64,000 bases of DNA from Actinomycetota bacterium (GTDB taxonomy: Bacteria > Actinomycetota > Geothermincolia > Geothermincolales > RBG-13-55-18): the NCBI GenBank assembly GCA_040757835.1, contig JBFLWJ010000001.1:394735-458734 (forward strand). Reading direction: 5' to 3'. The stretch's first letter is position 1. Each line of letters begins with the position of its first letter. Below are positions 39,865-48,944 of the stretch, in pieces. The position numbers and the translations under genes were made by a program. The notes below the pieces were generated by a model. The model ran no database searches, was not told where the DNA came from, and worked only from the letters and a program-made list of their open reading frames with translations.

Positions 39865-41274
39865 CTACAGGCCCGGTATGATCCATTTTATCCCGGCCCA
39901 CAAGGTCCCGAATACCGCCGCGATGAACGCGAGGATGCGCACCGCGAGATTGGGCGTTCGCCTGGCCTCGCTGGCGACCAGTGCTTCCTCGGACTCGTGG
40001 GGCGTGCCTGCCGCGATGACCAATTGCCCCATCTCCTGGCCTTCCGCGACGGGGTAGGCCACCCACTCCAGGCTGTTCACCGTGGCCTCCTCGTAGCCCT
40101 CGAGGCGGTCCCTGCGCACCGTGAAAACGAGGTCTTCCAGGCACGTGGCGTCGACCTCGCGCCGCGGGAAATCGCCCACCTCCACCCGGGCCAGGGGCTG
40201 GCCGCTATAGGCGTACTCAACCGGCGTGAAGTAGTCATAGCCGTAGTCCATGAGGGCCGTTGTCTGGTCCCAGTAACCGTCGCCGCCGTTGAGGATGACG
40301 GAGACCAGCTCCCGGCCTTCTCTCTGTGACGATGCCACCAGGCACTTGCCCGCGCCCGCCGTATAGCCGGTCTTGCCCCCCGTGGTGCCCGGGTAGGTCT
40401 TGAGCAGTTTGTTGTGGTTCTCCAGGACGCGGGGGAAGGGGTGACCGGGCCAGGGCAGCTCGTAGGTCGTGGTCTCTGCGATCCTCCTGTACTCGGCGAT
40501 ATCCATGGCGTAGCAGGTGATGGCCGCCAGGTCCCGCGCCGAGGTGTAGTGGTTGGGCGCGTCCAGCCCGTGGGGGTTGGCGAAGGAGGTGTGGCCAAGC
40601 CCCATATCGCGTGCCTTCTCGTTCATCATCTCCACGAACGCCCCCTCGCTGCCTCCGACGTGTTCCGCGAGGGCCACGGCGGCGTCGTTGGCGGACTGCA
40701 GCAGCAGGGCGTAGAGGAGCTGCTCCACCGTGAGCACCTCACCGGCGTCAAGCCAGGCCGACGATTCCCCCACCGCTCCCGCGTAGGCGCTGACGGTAAC
40801 GCTCTCTTGCAAGGAGGCGTTCTCCAGGACCACAACCGCGGTCATCACCTTGGTGGTGGAAGCCATGGGGAGGGGTTGGTCGGCGTTGTGCTCGAAGAGC
40901 ACGTCGTCGGTGGCGGGGTCGACCAGGATCGCCGCCGCCGCGCTGATCGCGGGCACCCGCACGTCCTCCGTCTCCAGCAGGAGTCCCTCCCAGCCCGGAA
41001 GGTTGGAGGCGGGAAGCACGCTGGCGAGGTAACGCTCGCTCTCCCCGCTCGCGGCCAGGGTATAGATGCCGGATACGACGAAGAGCGCGAGGAAGACCAG
41101 GAGAAAGACGGCGGTGGTGATGCGGAGCGGCCGGTTCGACCTGCGAAGGTCACGTTTCTTCCTCCTGCGCAGCTCCTTTATCCTCTTCTCGAGGAGGACG
41201 CGCCTCTCCTCGTCCGTCAGTGCCCGGCGAGGCGCGGCGGTTTGCGGGCTGTCTGGCTGGTCTATCTCGTTCAT
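39865..41274 (-). CDS. D-alanyl-D-alanine carboxypeptidase (low-molecular-weight PBP)
   Basis: Trims the terminal D-Ala of peptidoglycan stem peptides outside the membrane. The penicillin-binding triad is complete: SxxK in MASTTKVMTA, SxN in LLQSANDAA and KTG in GGKTGYTAG. There is an N-terminal anchor (TTAVFLLVFLALFVVSGIYTLA) and a C-terminal hydrophobic segment after a DacA-type beta domain. ATG 41274 was chosen because residues before it are low in complexity; its ribosome site is weak. The length is 469 residues. Confidence 0.92.
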   Translation of the reverse strand: MNEIDQPDSPQTAAPRRALTDEERRVLLEKRIKELRRRKKRDLRRSNRPLRITTAVFLLVFLALFVVSGIYTLAASGESERYLASVLPASNLPGWEGLLLETEDVRVPAISAAAAILVDPATDDVLFEHNADQPLPMASTTKVMTAVVVLENASLQESVTVSAYAGAVGESSAWLDAGEVLTVEQLLYALLLQSANDAAVALAEHVGGSEGAFVEMMNEKARDMGLGHTSFANPHGLDAPNHYTSARDLAAITCYAMDIAEYRRIAETTTYELPWPGHPFPRVLENHNKLLKTYPGTTGGKTGYTAGAGKCLVASSQREGRELVSVILNGGDGYWDQTTALMDYGYDYFTPVEYAYSGQPLARVEVGDFPRREVDATCLEDLVFTVRRDRLEGYEEATVNSLEWVAYPVAEGQEMGQLVIAAGTPHESEEALVASEARRTPNLAVRILAFIAAVFGTLWAGIKWIIPGL

Positions 41275-41377
41275 CAAAGAGGAGTTTAGCAGATGGAGGC
41301 GGGGATGGTCATTAACCCGAGGTAATGCATGGAACGGGGCGCGGCGGCGGGCGCCGTCCCTTGCGGGGCCCGTTCCC

Positions 41378-43174
41378 TCAGAGCAGCGTCGTGGCCATCC
41401 CGAGGTAGATGGCCAGGGCGGCAAGGCCTATGAAGAGCGTAGAAAACCGTGCCTGGGTGTAGCGCAACTCGCCCTTGACGCGGCGGGATATCAGCGGCAG
41501 GCAGATGCCGATCACAGTACCCAGGACCACGGTGATGAGGAGCGTGAGGCCGATAGTCAGGCCGAAGCGCAGGTAGTCCTCCCAGAGAGCGGCCACCACG
41601 CCCCCCAGGACCGCCAGGCCCAGCGAGATGATGAAGACGACCCGCAGCTCTCTCCAGGCCAGCTTGAGGATCTCCCGGGCGCTCAGCTCCTTGCCCCCGA
41701 TCTCCTCGATGACCACGGCTTGGGAGACGATGCCGATGTCCTGTGCCGCCCTCAGCACCAGGGGCAGGTAGAAGACGAGGGTGATGAGGGGGATCAGGCG
41801 GTCCTCGAAGGCCGATATGAGCAGGGCGGCCGCCAGCCCGCCCAGTAGAGTGATGAAGACGGAGGGCAGGCGGGTGCGCAGCGACGGCGAAGCCCCCGTC
41901 TCCACCAGCTCCAGGCCCCCGATATGGGAGAGGTCCTCGATGGCCTCCTCGCGGATAACGTCGATCATGTCATCGACGGTGATGATGCCCCGGATGGAGT
42001 TCTCGTCGTCAATCACGGGAAGGGCGAGGAAGTTGTAACGGCTCATGACGTCGGCGACGGTCTCCTGGTCCTCAGAGACGTTGACCGAGATGACGTCGCG
42101 GTGCATGAACTCCTCCACGCTCTCCCCGGGCGGCGACCTCAACAGGTCGCGCAGGGAGATCACGCCCTTGAGGCGGCCCTCGCTGTCCTCGACGTAGATG
42201 TAGTACGAGGTCTCTGCGTCCGGGGCGTTACGGCGGAGGTACTCCATGGTCTCCTGCGCGGTGAAAGTACTAGGTACCGAGAGGAACTCGGGGGTCATGC
42301 GGCCGCCCGCGCTTTCCTCCTCGTAGCCGAGGAGCTCACGGATGACACCGGCCTCGCGTACCCCCATGATGTTCAGCAGGCGCTCGGCCTTGTCCCTGGG
42401 GAGGAGGGCCAGGATATCGGTGGCCTCGTCCGGGGGCATGATCTCGAGCAGGTTTGAGGCCTTTGTCTCCGAGAGGTCCTCGATGACGTCGGCCTGCATG
42501 CCTGGCTCCACCTCCGAGAGGGACTCAGCGGCCATGAACGCCCCGAGCAGGTCCAGCAGTCTCTCGCGGTACTGGGGCTCGAGCTGCTCGATGATATCGG
42601 CGATGTCGGTGGGGTGCAGCTCGCTCAGCTGTGATTCCGTTACCGTCAGCTTCAGGTCCGGCCGTTGCACCTCCAGGGGCGCCACGTAGTTCCAGGGAAT
42701 GGTCTTCTCCGGGAGGTTCCCGCCCAGGAGCCGTGCCGCCCGCACCGCTGTCTTCTCCAGGCCGAGGCGGCGCAGCAGCGCCCTCTGGCTCACGTCCACT
42801 CCGGTCAGGCGCAAGGCCGAGTCGAACTCGGCCAGGCGCAGATCGTTCACCCTGACCACCTTGTTGCCGTAGAGGTCGACGATCTGGCGGTCGAGGAGGT
42901 TGCGCCCCAGCAGCAACCCCGTCTGAGGCAGCTCGCTCTTCCAGATCTCGTCGCGATCGCGGTCGAGCCTGACCTCGGGGGGGCCCAGGGAGGTCACCCA
43001 TTCCCAGGGCACTGCCACGGTTTCCCGGCGGCCGCGGCGTGAGCGGGACAGGACCAGGTATTCGCTCTGCGGCAGGTTGCCCGGAAAGTCCATTCCGATA
43101 TCGTGCAACCTGCCGGACACGCGGCCCGAGGCGTCCAGCACCTTGCGCTCCTGGAGATCCGAGAAGAAGATCAT
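41378..43174 (-). CDS. mgtE: MgtE-family magnesium transporter with N-terminal PRC-barrel domains
   Basis: Membrane Mg2+ channel/transporter of 598 residues. Two PRC-barrel-like segments (about residues 1-65 and 85-145) precede the MgtE N domain (LSELHPTDIADIIEQL, MPPDEATDILALLP). A CBS pair (about 300-415) and a C-terminal region of about five helices follow. The CBS and N domains sense Mg2+ in MgtE. The PRC fusion is seen in actinobacterial relatives but not in the Thermus or Bacillus enzyme. ATG 43174 follows GGAGG; a GTG four codons earlier is less likely. Confidence 0.9.
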   Translation of the reverse strand: MIFFSDLQERKVLDASGRVSGRLHDIGMDFPGNLPQSEYLVLSRSRRGRRETVAVPWEWVTSLGPPEVRLDRDRDEIWKSELPQTGLLLGRNLLDRQIVDLYGNKVVRVNDLRLAEFDSALRLTGVDVSQRALLRRLGLEKTAVRAARLLGGNLPEKTIPWNYVAPLEVQRPDLKLTVTESQLSELHPTDIADIIEQLEPQYRERLLDLLGAFMAAESLSEVEPGMQADVIEDLSETKASNLLEIMPPDEATDILALLPRDKAERLLNIMGVREAGVIRELLGYEEESAGGRMTPEFLSVPSTFTAQETMEYLRRNAPDAETSYYIYVEDSEGRLKGVISLRDLLRSPPGESVEEFMHRDVISVNVSEDQETVADVMSRYNFLALPVIDDENSIRGIITVDDMIDVIREEAIEDLSHIGGLELVETGASPSLRTRLPSVFITLLGGLAAALLISAFEDRLIPLITLVFYLPLVLRAAQDIGIVSQAVVIEEIGGKELSAREILKLAWRELRVVFIISLGLAVLGGVVAALWEDYLRFGLTIGLTLLITVVLGTVIGICLPLISRRVKGELRYTQARFSTLFIGLAALAIYLGMATTLL

Positions 43175-43244
43175 CTGCACCTCCACGCGGCCTCACCGCA
43201 CGGGTCCGGATCGGCGGCGGCGAGGTCGGGGTCGACTCGTCCTG

Positions 43245-43976
43245 CTAGAAAGGCACGGGTTGGTTTGACTTGAGGAAATACTCCTTCACCCGGTTCTTGA
43301 GCAGGAGATCCTTCAGCTCCCTCGAGAGGTTCACCAGCTGGAGCAGGTTGTCCAGCGCCTTGCGCCTGGCCTCGGGGTCCTTGGACTTCAGCGCGGGAGT
43401 TATGATCTGCTCGAAGGCCATGGCCTCGCGGTCGGTAAGGTTTTCGTACATGCGCATATGGCGCGGCTCGAGACCGTAACGGGAGAACTCCCTGGCGATG
43501 CGGAGTATCTTCACGTCCTCTTTGTCGAAAAAGGGGCCGTCGTCGCCGTCGTGCGCGCAGATGAGGCCGAACTCCTCGAGGGTGGCGACGAAGGACAGCT
43601 CGATGTCCAACACCTGTTTTACCTCGTCACGCAGGAGGACGGAGTCGTCGTAAGCCGCCAGGTCCTCGCCGACCTCCAGGGAACCGAGCATGCCTGGGAC
43701 CAGGTTGCCGGCGCGGGTCTTGCCGCTCTCCAGCTCGTCGATCTTCTCGCGGATCACCTTTAGGGGAAGGTACTTCTCCCGCTGCAGTTTAAGGATGAAG
43801 CGCAGGCGTTGGGCATCGGCCTGGCTGAACTTGCGGTACCCGGAGGGCGTCCTTTCCGGCTCGATCAGCCCCTCGCTCTCCAGGAACCTGACCTTGGAGA
43901 TGGTGAGGTCCGGGAACTCGTCCTTCAGGGACTTCAGCAGGTCCCCGATGCTCATCTTGTCTTTCTGGTCGTGCAT
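43245..43976 (-). CDS. ftsR: MerR-family regulator, FtsR-like
   Basis: A 243-residue regulator. The N-terminal MerR winged helix (SIGDLLKSLKDEFPDLTISKV, RFLESEGLIEPERTPSGYRKF) is followed by an unusually long helical C-terminal domain. This matches the actinobacterial FtsR family (mycobacterial Rv1828), which activates ftsZ in Corynebacterium. The gene directly follows an FHA gene, as garA-Rv1828 do in mycobacteria, which supports the name. The C-terminal tail ends in SNQPVPF. Confidence 0.85.
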   Translation of the reverse strand: MHDQKDKMSIGDLLKSLKDEFPDLTISKVRFLESEGLIEPERTPSGYRKFSQADAQRLRFILKLQREKYLPLKVIREKIDELESGKTRAGNLVPGMLGSLEVGEDLAAYDDSVLLRDEVKQVLDIELSFVATLEEFGLICAHDGDDGPFFDKEDVKILRIAREFSRYGLEPRHMRMYENLTDREAMAFEQIITPALKSKDPEARRKALDNLLQLVNLSRELKDLLLKNRVKEYFLKSNQPVPF

Positions 43977-43988
43977 TAGCCCCCCTCC

Positions 43989-44462
43989 TCATCCGCTTCC
44001 CGAGAAGAAGAGCAGGCGGAATTTGCCGATCTGTATCTCGTCTCCATCCGCCAGGGGCGATGCCTCTATACGCTCGCGGTTGAGGTAAGTGCCGTTGAGA
44101 GAGCCCGTGTCCAGCAGCGAATAGGCGCCACCCTCGCGGCGGATCTCGGCGTGACGCCGGGACACCGTGATATCGTCGAGGAATATGTCGCTCTCGGGGT
44201 GCCTGCCGATGCTGATGAGGTCGCGGTTTAGGGCGAACCGCATGCCGGCATCCGGCCCCTTCTTGATCACCAGGATGGCGCCGCCCTCCTCCGGGAACTC
44301 GATGGGAAGCGAGACCTCGATCTCCTCCTCGATCTCGCTCTCGACGGCTGGAAGCCCCACCGTGGTCTCGCCGTGTCCTCCCTCCGCCTCGAAGCGGATC
44401 CCGCACCGGGCGCAGAAGACGCTGTTCTCCGGGTTGAAATGCCCACACTTGGTGCAGAACAC
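43989..44462 (-). CDS. Zinc-ribbon FHA-domain protein, GarA/OdhI-like
   Basis: An N-terminal zinc ribbon (CTKC and CARC, residues 3-20) is followed by a Thr-containing linker (GETTVGLP, Thr33-Thr34) and an FHA domain: ISIGRHPESDI, VSRRHAEIRREG, SLNGTYLN. GarA and OdhI have an ETT motif phosphorylated by Ser/Thr kinases, after which the FHA domain binds it and stops inhibiting 2-oxoglutarate metabolism enzymes. The extra zinc ribbon is not present in mycobacterial GarA. GTG 44462 follows GGAGG. The FtsR-like gene is 12 bases downstream. Confidence 0.85.
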   Translation of the reverse strand: MFCTKCGHFNPENSVFCARCGIRFEAEGGHGETTVGLPAVESEIEEEIEVSLPIEFPEEGGAILVIKKGPDAGMRFALNRDLISIGRHPESDIFLDDITVSRRHAEIRREGGAYSLLDTGSLNGTYLNRERIEASPLADGDEIQIGKFRLLFFSGSG

Positions 44463-44616
44463 GGCCCATGCCTCCTTCCGGCATCATTCTGCTGGCTTAT
44501 GCGGCCCCCGCATGCCTGCTGATTGGAGTCTTCTCGAAAACGAGAACCTGCTAACCATAATATAATGCATCGTATCAATTTTAAAGAGAAGGCTTACATT
44601 TAGGGTTATATACGAG

Positions 44617-44925
44617 TCAATCTGCGGTGGGATCGCTGCGGTTGATGCCCATGGCCTCGCTGGCCAGTATCTCGCTCAGTCTGGCGATGTCCTCATCGCT
44701 GATGATGGTCTTGCCGTCCTTGAGGTCGTTCTTCTTCCTCCTCACCAGCTCGGCACGGAGAATATCGATCTTTCCATGCAGCACCCTGCGCTGGTAAGAG
44801 ACCTTGCTCTCCTCTTTCAGCAGCTCCTCGAGGATGCCGCGGAGCTCCTCGTCGTTCTTGCTGCTGTAGTCAATGTAAACTTCATGTGGAGGAACTTCCT
44901 GAGCCTTGCCCTTCTTACCGCCCAT
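44617..44925 (-). CDS. RsiG-like c-di-GMP-binding anti-sigma-type protein
   Basis: A 102-residue largely helical protein. In the first long helix residues Glu39, Ser43, Arg46, His50 and Asp54 follow the E(x3)S(x2)R(x3)Q(x3)D signature of RsiG, with His in place of Gln. RsiG is a helical-hairpin protein that binds c-di-GMP and sequesters the sporulation/motility sigma factor WhiG. One motif copy is visible, as in the single-motif homodimeric form described from Rubrobacter. ATG 44925 follows AAGGAGGG. It stands alone upstream of the FHA gene. Confidence 0.72.
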   Translation of the reverse strand: MGGKKGKAQEVPPHEVYIDYSSKNDEELRGILEELLKEESKVSYQRRVLHGKIDILRAELVRRKKNDLKDGKTIISDEDIARLSEILASEAMGINRSDPTAD

Positions 44926-45027
44926 CCGTAAAACCCTCCTTATGTCCGGGAATTGATTCCAAGTTGATTCTAACAGAATATCCACATGGCTATAAGACCT
45001 AATGTTCCCGGCGGGGACCCGTGCCGG

Positions 45028-45876
45028 TCATCGGGGAAACGCCCGTGATTCGGGGTTATACAGCCACTGCGGTGAGAGATAGGCCCCGGTTAGGTCGTCC
45101 GCGCGCTTTCCCTCTTCCGCCGAGAGGCCCCCTTCCTCCAGCACGGCCTGGAAGGCATCCGCGAACCCCCGCCGGAACGCGTCCGCCACCTCCGACCAGG
45201 AGCGGCGGCAGCCGGTCTCGTCCAGTGACATGCAACGCGACCGGAAGTTACGCAGCTGCCTTCCCCTGTTCTCATCATCGGCGAACCTGAGCAGCTCGTA
45301 GAGCAGCTCCGAGTGGTCCTCGAGGAGGATGGAGCCATGCTGGAGTATCGCACCGTGGCGGCGCACCTGTGCGCTTCCACACAGCTTGCGGCCGGCGCAT
45401 TCCAGGTCGGCCCGGGTGCTGGCGGCGAAGCAGGCCCCGCCGGCGGAGCGGTAGTCGTCGCCCTCGCGGGTCAGGACGTCGGCGTCGATGCCCAGGATCT
45501 CGAGGGCGCGCAGGATACCTCTGCAGATGACGCGATAGGCATCCACCACGCCGTCCGGCATACCGCTTCCGGGCGGAAAGACGATACTGTAGGTGAAATC
45601 GCCCGAGTGGAGGATGCTCTTGCCACCGGTGGGCCTGCGCACGACATCGATCCCCTTGGCGGCGCATGCCTCCAGGTCGACATCGTCCACGGACTGAAAG
45701 CGTCCCAGGGAGAGGGCGGCCGGAGACCAGCGGTAAAAACGCAGGGTGGGGCGGAAACCGTCGCGGACCGCGGACTCTAGCAGGGCCTGGTCCAGGGCCA
45801 TGTTCCTTGCGCCACTCGCTGGCGGCGAGGGAAGAAGGCGCCAGGGCACGGACGTTATCCCGGACTTCCCGCTCAA
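45028..45876 (-). CDS. Lipoyl/octanoyl transferase family protein (LipM/LplA-like)
   Basis: A 282-residue biotin/lipoate A/B ligase-fold protein. RRPTGGKSILH is the lipoate/octanoate-binding loop. Cys149 in GGACFAAS sits where LipM octanoyltransferases have their catalytic Cys, and GRKLCGSAQVR carries the family Lys. This favours LipM (octanoyl-ACP to GcvH) over an ATP-dependent lipoate ligase, but both remain possible. TTG 45876 overlaps the stop of the isochorismatase-like gene. Confidence 0.82.
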   Translation of the reverse strand: MSGKSGITSVPWRLLPSPPASGARNMALDQALLESAVRDGFRPTLRFYRWSPAALSLGRFQSVDDVDLEACAAKGIDVVRRPTGGKSILHSGDFTYSIVFPPGSGMPDGVVDAYRVICRGILRALEILGIDADVLTREGDDYRSAGGACFAASTRADLECAGRKLCGSAQVRRHGAILQHGSILLEDHSELLYELLRFADDENRGRQLRNFRSRCMSLDETGCRRSWSEVADAFRRGFADAFQAVLEEGGLSAEEGKRADDLTGAYLSPQWLYNPESRAFPR

Positions 45877-46406
45877 AGCAGCTCCGCGTGCAGGACCTCT
45901 TCCAGTTGCTGGAAGATGAAACGGTCGGTCTCCTCGCTCAACGAGGCCACGCCGTCGGTGAAGACCGCGACGCCGTAGTTGCGCATGGAAGCGTCCAGGG
46001 CGGTGGCGTAGACGCAGATATTGGTGAGGACACCTGCAAGGTAAAGCTTGCGCACCCCCATCTCGCGCAGGTAATTGTCCAGGTCGGTGCCGAAAAAGGC
46101 GCTGTACCTGCGCTTGGGTACGATGTAATCTCCCTGCCGGGGCCGCAGGTCGTCCACGACCGCTCCACCCCAGGTGTCGGACACGGCATGCGCCGGCCAG
46201 TAGCGGAACTCATGGTCGTCCTCACGGTGGCTGTCGGTCACGTAAATGACCGGGATATCCCGGTCCCTGGCCGCGGCGAGGATCACCTGGAGGCGCGGAA
46301 CGATCCTCCTGGCGCCAGGTACCACCAGGGCCCCTCCCTCCTCGATGAAATCGTTCAGCATGTCGATGATGAGCAGAGCGCTCTCGGGCTCGAAAGCAAC
46401 GGTCAT
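45873..46406 (-). CDS. Isochorismatase-family cysteine hydrolase
   Basis: About 178 residues with the catalytic triad of this family: Asp in LLIIDMLNDF, Lys in IVPKRRYSAF, and Cys in GVLTNICVYATA. Members include nicotinamidase, which deamidates nicotinamide, and other amidases; the substrate is not evident here. ATG 46406 has GGAG eight bases upstream. It overlaps the lipoyl transferase gene by four bases, so the two are translationally coupled. Confidence 0.88.
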   Translation of the reverse strand: MTVAFEPESALLIIDMLNDFIEEGGALVVPGARRIVPRLQVILAAARDRDIPVIYVTDSHREDDHEFRYWPAHAVSDTWGGAVVDDLRPRQGDYIVPKRRYSAFFGTDLDNYLREMGVRKLYLAGVLTNICVYATALDASMRNYGVAVFTDGVASLSEETDRFIFQQLEEVLHAELL

Positions 46407-46425
46407 CTTTTCCACTCCTCTCCCT

Positions 46426-48924
46426 TCATCCCCCCGCGATGTCCGCTATCTTCCTGGTGAAATCGCCGATGATGAGGGCGGCGCGGGTGTCATTTTCCGC
46501 CTCACAGATGAGATGCAGCGAGGGTTCGTCGGGGTCGGGCAGGACGAGCAGCCATGCCCCTCCGTCCAGAAAGACCTTGATGCCGTCGATCAGCTCCAGG
46601 CTGCCCTCGCTCAGCTCCTCCACCAGGCGGCGCATGATCAGGCCCTTCTGTTCCCATGAGGCCGGGATCTCCACCGAGAGCATGTGGACGGCCGGCAGGC
46701 CATCCACCAGCTCCGACAGCGGGACGTCGCGCAGGCTCAGGCTATCGAGGAGGATGGCTGTGCTGGCCATGGCGTCGTAGGTCGGGAGAAAGGAGGGGAA
46801 GATGAACCCTCCGCTGCCCGCGCCGGCGAATATCACCCCTTCCTCCAGTGAGGCCCGCATGAGTTCGCCGCGGCTGACCTTGGTTCGGATGACCTCGTTA
46901 CCGCACCTGGCGGCGATCTCTTCGATCTGGGATGTCATGCTCACCGGCACGGCTATCTTCCCCCCGCGCCCGGTCTCGCACAGCAGCTTCACGAAGAGCA
47001 TGAGGGCCGCTTGGGGGTGTACCTGCCTCCCCAGGTCGTCCAGGAGGTACAACCTCTCCCCCGCGTTGTCCATGAGCACTCCCAGCTCGGCGTCTGAGGT
47101 CTTGACGATATGCGAGAGGTTCCTGAGGGCGGCGTTGAGCTCGTCCTGGTTAAGGGTGACCTTCTTTTCGTCGGTAAAGCTGTTGAGACTGAGGACGTCG
47201 CAGCCCATCTTGCCGAAGACCTGGGGCATTATGATACTGGTGCTCCCGAAGGCGTAGTCCACGGCCATACGGAAACGCCGCCGGTTGAGCCGCTCCAGGT
47301 CCAGCTCGGCCAGGAGCGAGGTCGTATACATCTCCAAGACGCGCGGAGGGAAATGGATCGCCCCGATCTCACCCATGAAGGCCCGCCTGAAATTGGCCTG
47401 GTAATAGACCTTCTCGATGTCCCGCTGCCTCGCCTCCGAGATGTCGATTCCCAGCTCGTCGAAGAAACGTATCTCGATGGACTGGGGGTCGAAGGCGGAG
47501 ATGCGCACGTCGATCCCGCCCATGGCCCTCTCGACGCCGATGGCGAAGCGGTTCACCGGTGATGGCGATACCTCTAGGTCGGCCGCGTTGACGCCGCAGG
47601 CATTGAGGCCGGCGATGATCGCCCTCTTGACGGTGCGGGCGGCGCGTGAAGCGTCGCGGGAGGTCACCACGGTGGAGCCCAGGAGCAGGCCGGAGCCGTA
47701 GGCCATGGCGATACGCAGGGCCTGTTCCGGCGTGATGTCTATGTTCATGATCCCCGAGACTGCCTTCTTGCCGAAGAGCGTGCGCAGCCCCTTGGACTCC
47801 CAGACTATGCTGGTGTTCACGGTGGCGCCCGTCTCCACCGTCTTGAAGGGATAGATCTTGACGTCGTGATTGACGAGGGCATTCTCCCCTATAAGGCACT
47901 CGTCCCCGACCACCACGCCCTCCTCGAGACGGACGTTGCCCTTGAGATCACAGTTCTTCCCTACCACGCAGCCCCTGAGATGGGAGTTAGCGCCGATGTA
48001 GGAGTTGTCGTAGATGAGGGCGCGGTGTACGAAAGAGTCCTGCTTGACCACCACGTTGTGGCCCAGGGTGGTGTACTCTCTGATCACGGCGCCCTTCTCG
48101 ATCTTGCAGTGGTTGCCGAGGACCACGGGACCCCTGATCTCCGCGGTGTCCTCCACGTCCACCCCCTCACCCATCCATACGTTCTCCGCGATACGGAAAC
48201 CCGGGGGGTCAATGAGCACCTTGCGGTCAAGGATGTCCTTGTGCGCGGCGATGTATTGCTCGAAATTGCCGATATCGCACCAGTAGCCGTCGGCGACATA
48301 GCCGTAAAGGGGCTCTCCCCGCGCGAGCAGCATGGGGAAGAGGTCCTTGGAGAAATCGAAGGACTGGCCGTCGGGTACGAGGTCGAGCACCTCCGGCTCG
48401 AGCACGTATATGCCGGTGTTGATGGTGTCGCTGAAGACCTGCCCCCAGTTGGGCTTCTCGAGGAAGCGCTCGATGCGCCCGCCCGAGTCGGTGACCACGA
48501 TGCCGAACTCCAGCGGGTTGTCCACCGGCACCAGGGTCAGGGTGGCCATGGCCCCGTTATGGCGGTGGAAATCGACCACCTTGGTGAGGTCTATGTCGGT
48601 GAGGGCATCGCCGCTGATGACCAGGAAGGTGCCGTCGATGAAGGCGGCGCTGTTCTTGACGCTCCCCGCGGTCCCCAGGGGCACGAACTCGGTGGAATAG
48701 GTTATGGAGGCGCCCCAGTCCCCGCCGTCGCCGAAATAGTTGCTGATGAGCGTGGGCAGGAACTGCAGGGTCACGATCATCTCCGTGAAGCCGTAGCGCG
48801 TGAGCAGGTTGACGATGTGCTCCATCATCGGGCGGTTGACCACGGGAAGCATGGGCTTGGGCTGGTTGCTGGTGAGGGGCCGCAGGCGTGTGCCCTGCCC
48901 TCCCGCCATGATCACCGCTTTCAT
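46426..48924 (-). CDS. Sugar-1-phosphate nucleotidyltransferase fused to a phosphomannomutase-like domain
   Basis: An 832-residue fusion. Residues 1-230 form the nucleotidyltransferase (MKAVIMAGGQGTRLRPLT, PKPMLPV), residues about 250-370 a left-handed beta-helix of hexapeptide repeats (VVLGNHCKIEKGAVI), and the rest a phosphomannomutase/phosphoglucomutase-like module (GSTVVTSRDASRAARTVKRAI). The phosphoserine motif TASHNP of active mutases was not found, so this half may be regulatory. Homologues are annotated as mannose-1-phosphate guanylyltransferases; the sugar is inferred. ATG 48924 follows GAGGAAGG. Confidence 0.88.
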   Translation of the reverse strand: MKAVIMAGGQGTRLRPLTSNQPKPMLPVVNRPMMEHIVNLLTRYGFTEMIVTLQFLPTLISNYFGDGGDWGASITYSTEFVPLGTAGSVKNSAAFIDGTFLVISGDALTDIDLTKVVDFHRHNGAMATLTLVPVDNPLEFGIVVTDSGGRIERFLEKPNWGQVFSDTINTGIYVLEPEVLDLVPDGQSFDFSKDLFPMLLARGEPLYGYVADGYWCDIGNFEQYIAAHKDILDRKVLIDPPGFRIAENVWMGEGVDVEDTAEIRGPVVLGNHCKIEKGAVIREYTTLGHNVVVKQDSFVHRALIYDNSYIGANSHLRGCVVGKNCDLKGNVRLEEGVVVGDECLIGENALVNHDVKIYPFKTVETGATVNTSIVWESKGLRTLFGKKAVSGIMNIDITPEQALRIAMAYGSGLLLGSTVVTSRDASRAARTVKRAIIAGLNACGVNAADLEVSPSPVNRFAIGVERAMGGIDVRISAFDPQSIEIRFFDELGIDISEARQRDIEKVYYQANFRRAFMGEIGAIHFPPRVLEMYTTSLLAELDLERLNRRRFRMAVDYAFGSTSIIMPQVFGKMGCDVLSLNSFTDEKKVTLNQDELNAALRNLSHIVKTSDAELGVLMDNAGERLYLLDDLGRQVHPQAALMLFVKLLCETGRGGKIAVPVSMTSQIEEIAARCGNEVIRTKVSRGELMRASLEEGVIFAGAGSGGFIFPSFLPTYDAMASTAILLDSLSLRDVPLSELVDGLPAVHMLSVEIPASWEQKGLIMRRLVEELSEGSLELIDGIKVFLDGGAWLLVLPDPDEPSLHLICEAENDTRAALIIGDFTRKIADIAGG

Positions 48925-48944
48925 GCCCGGACCTTCCTCGCCGC

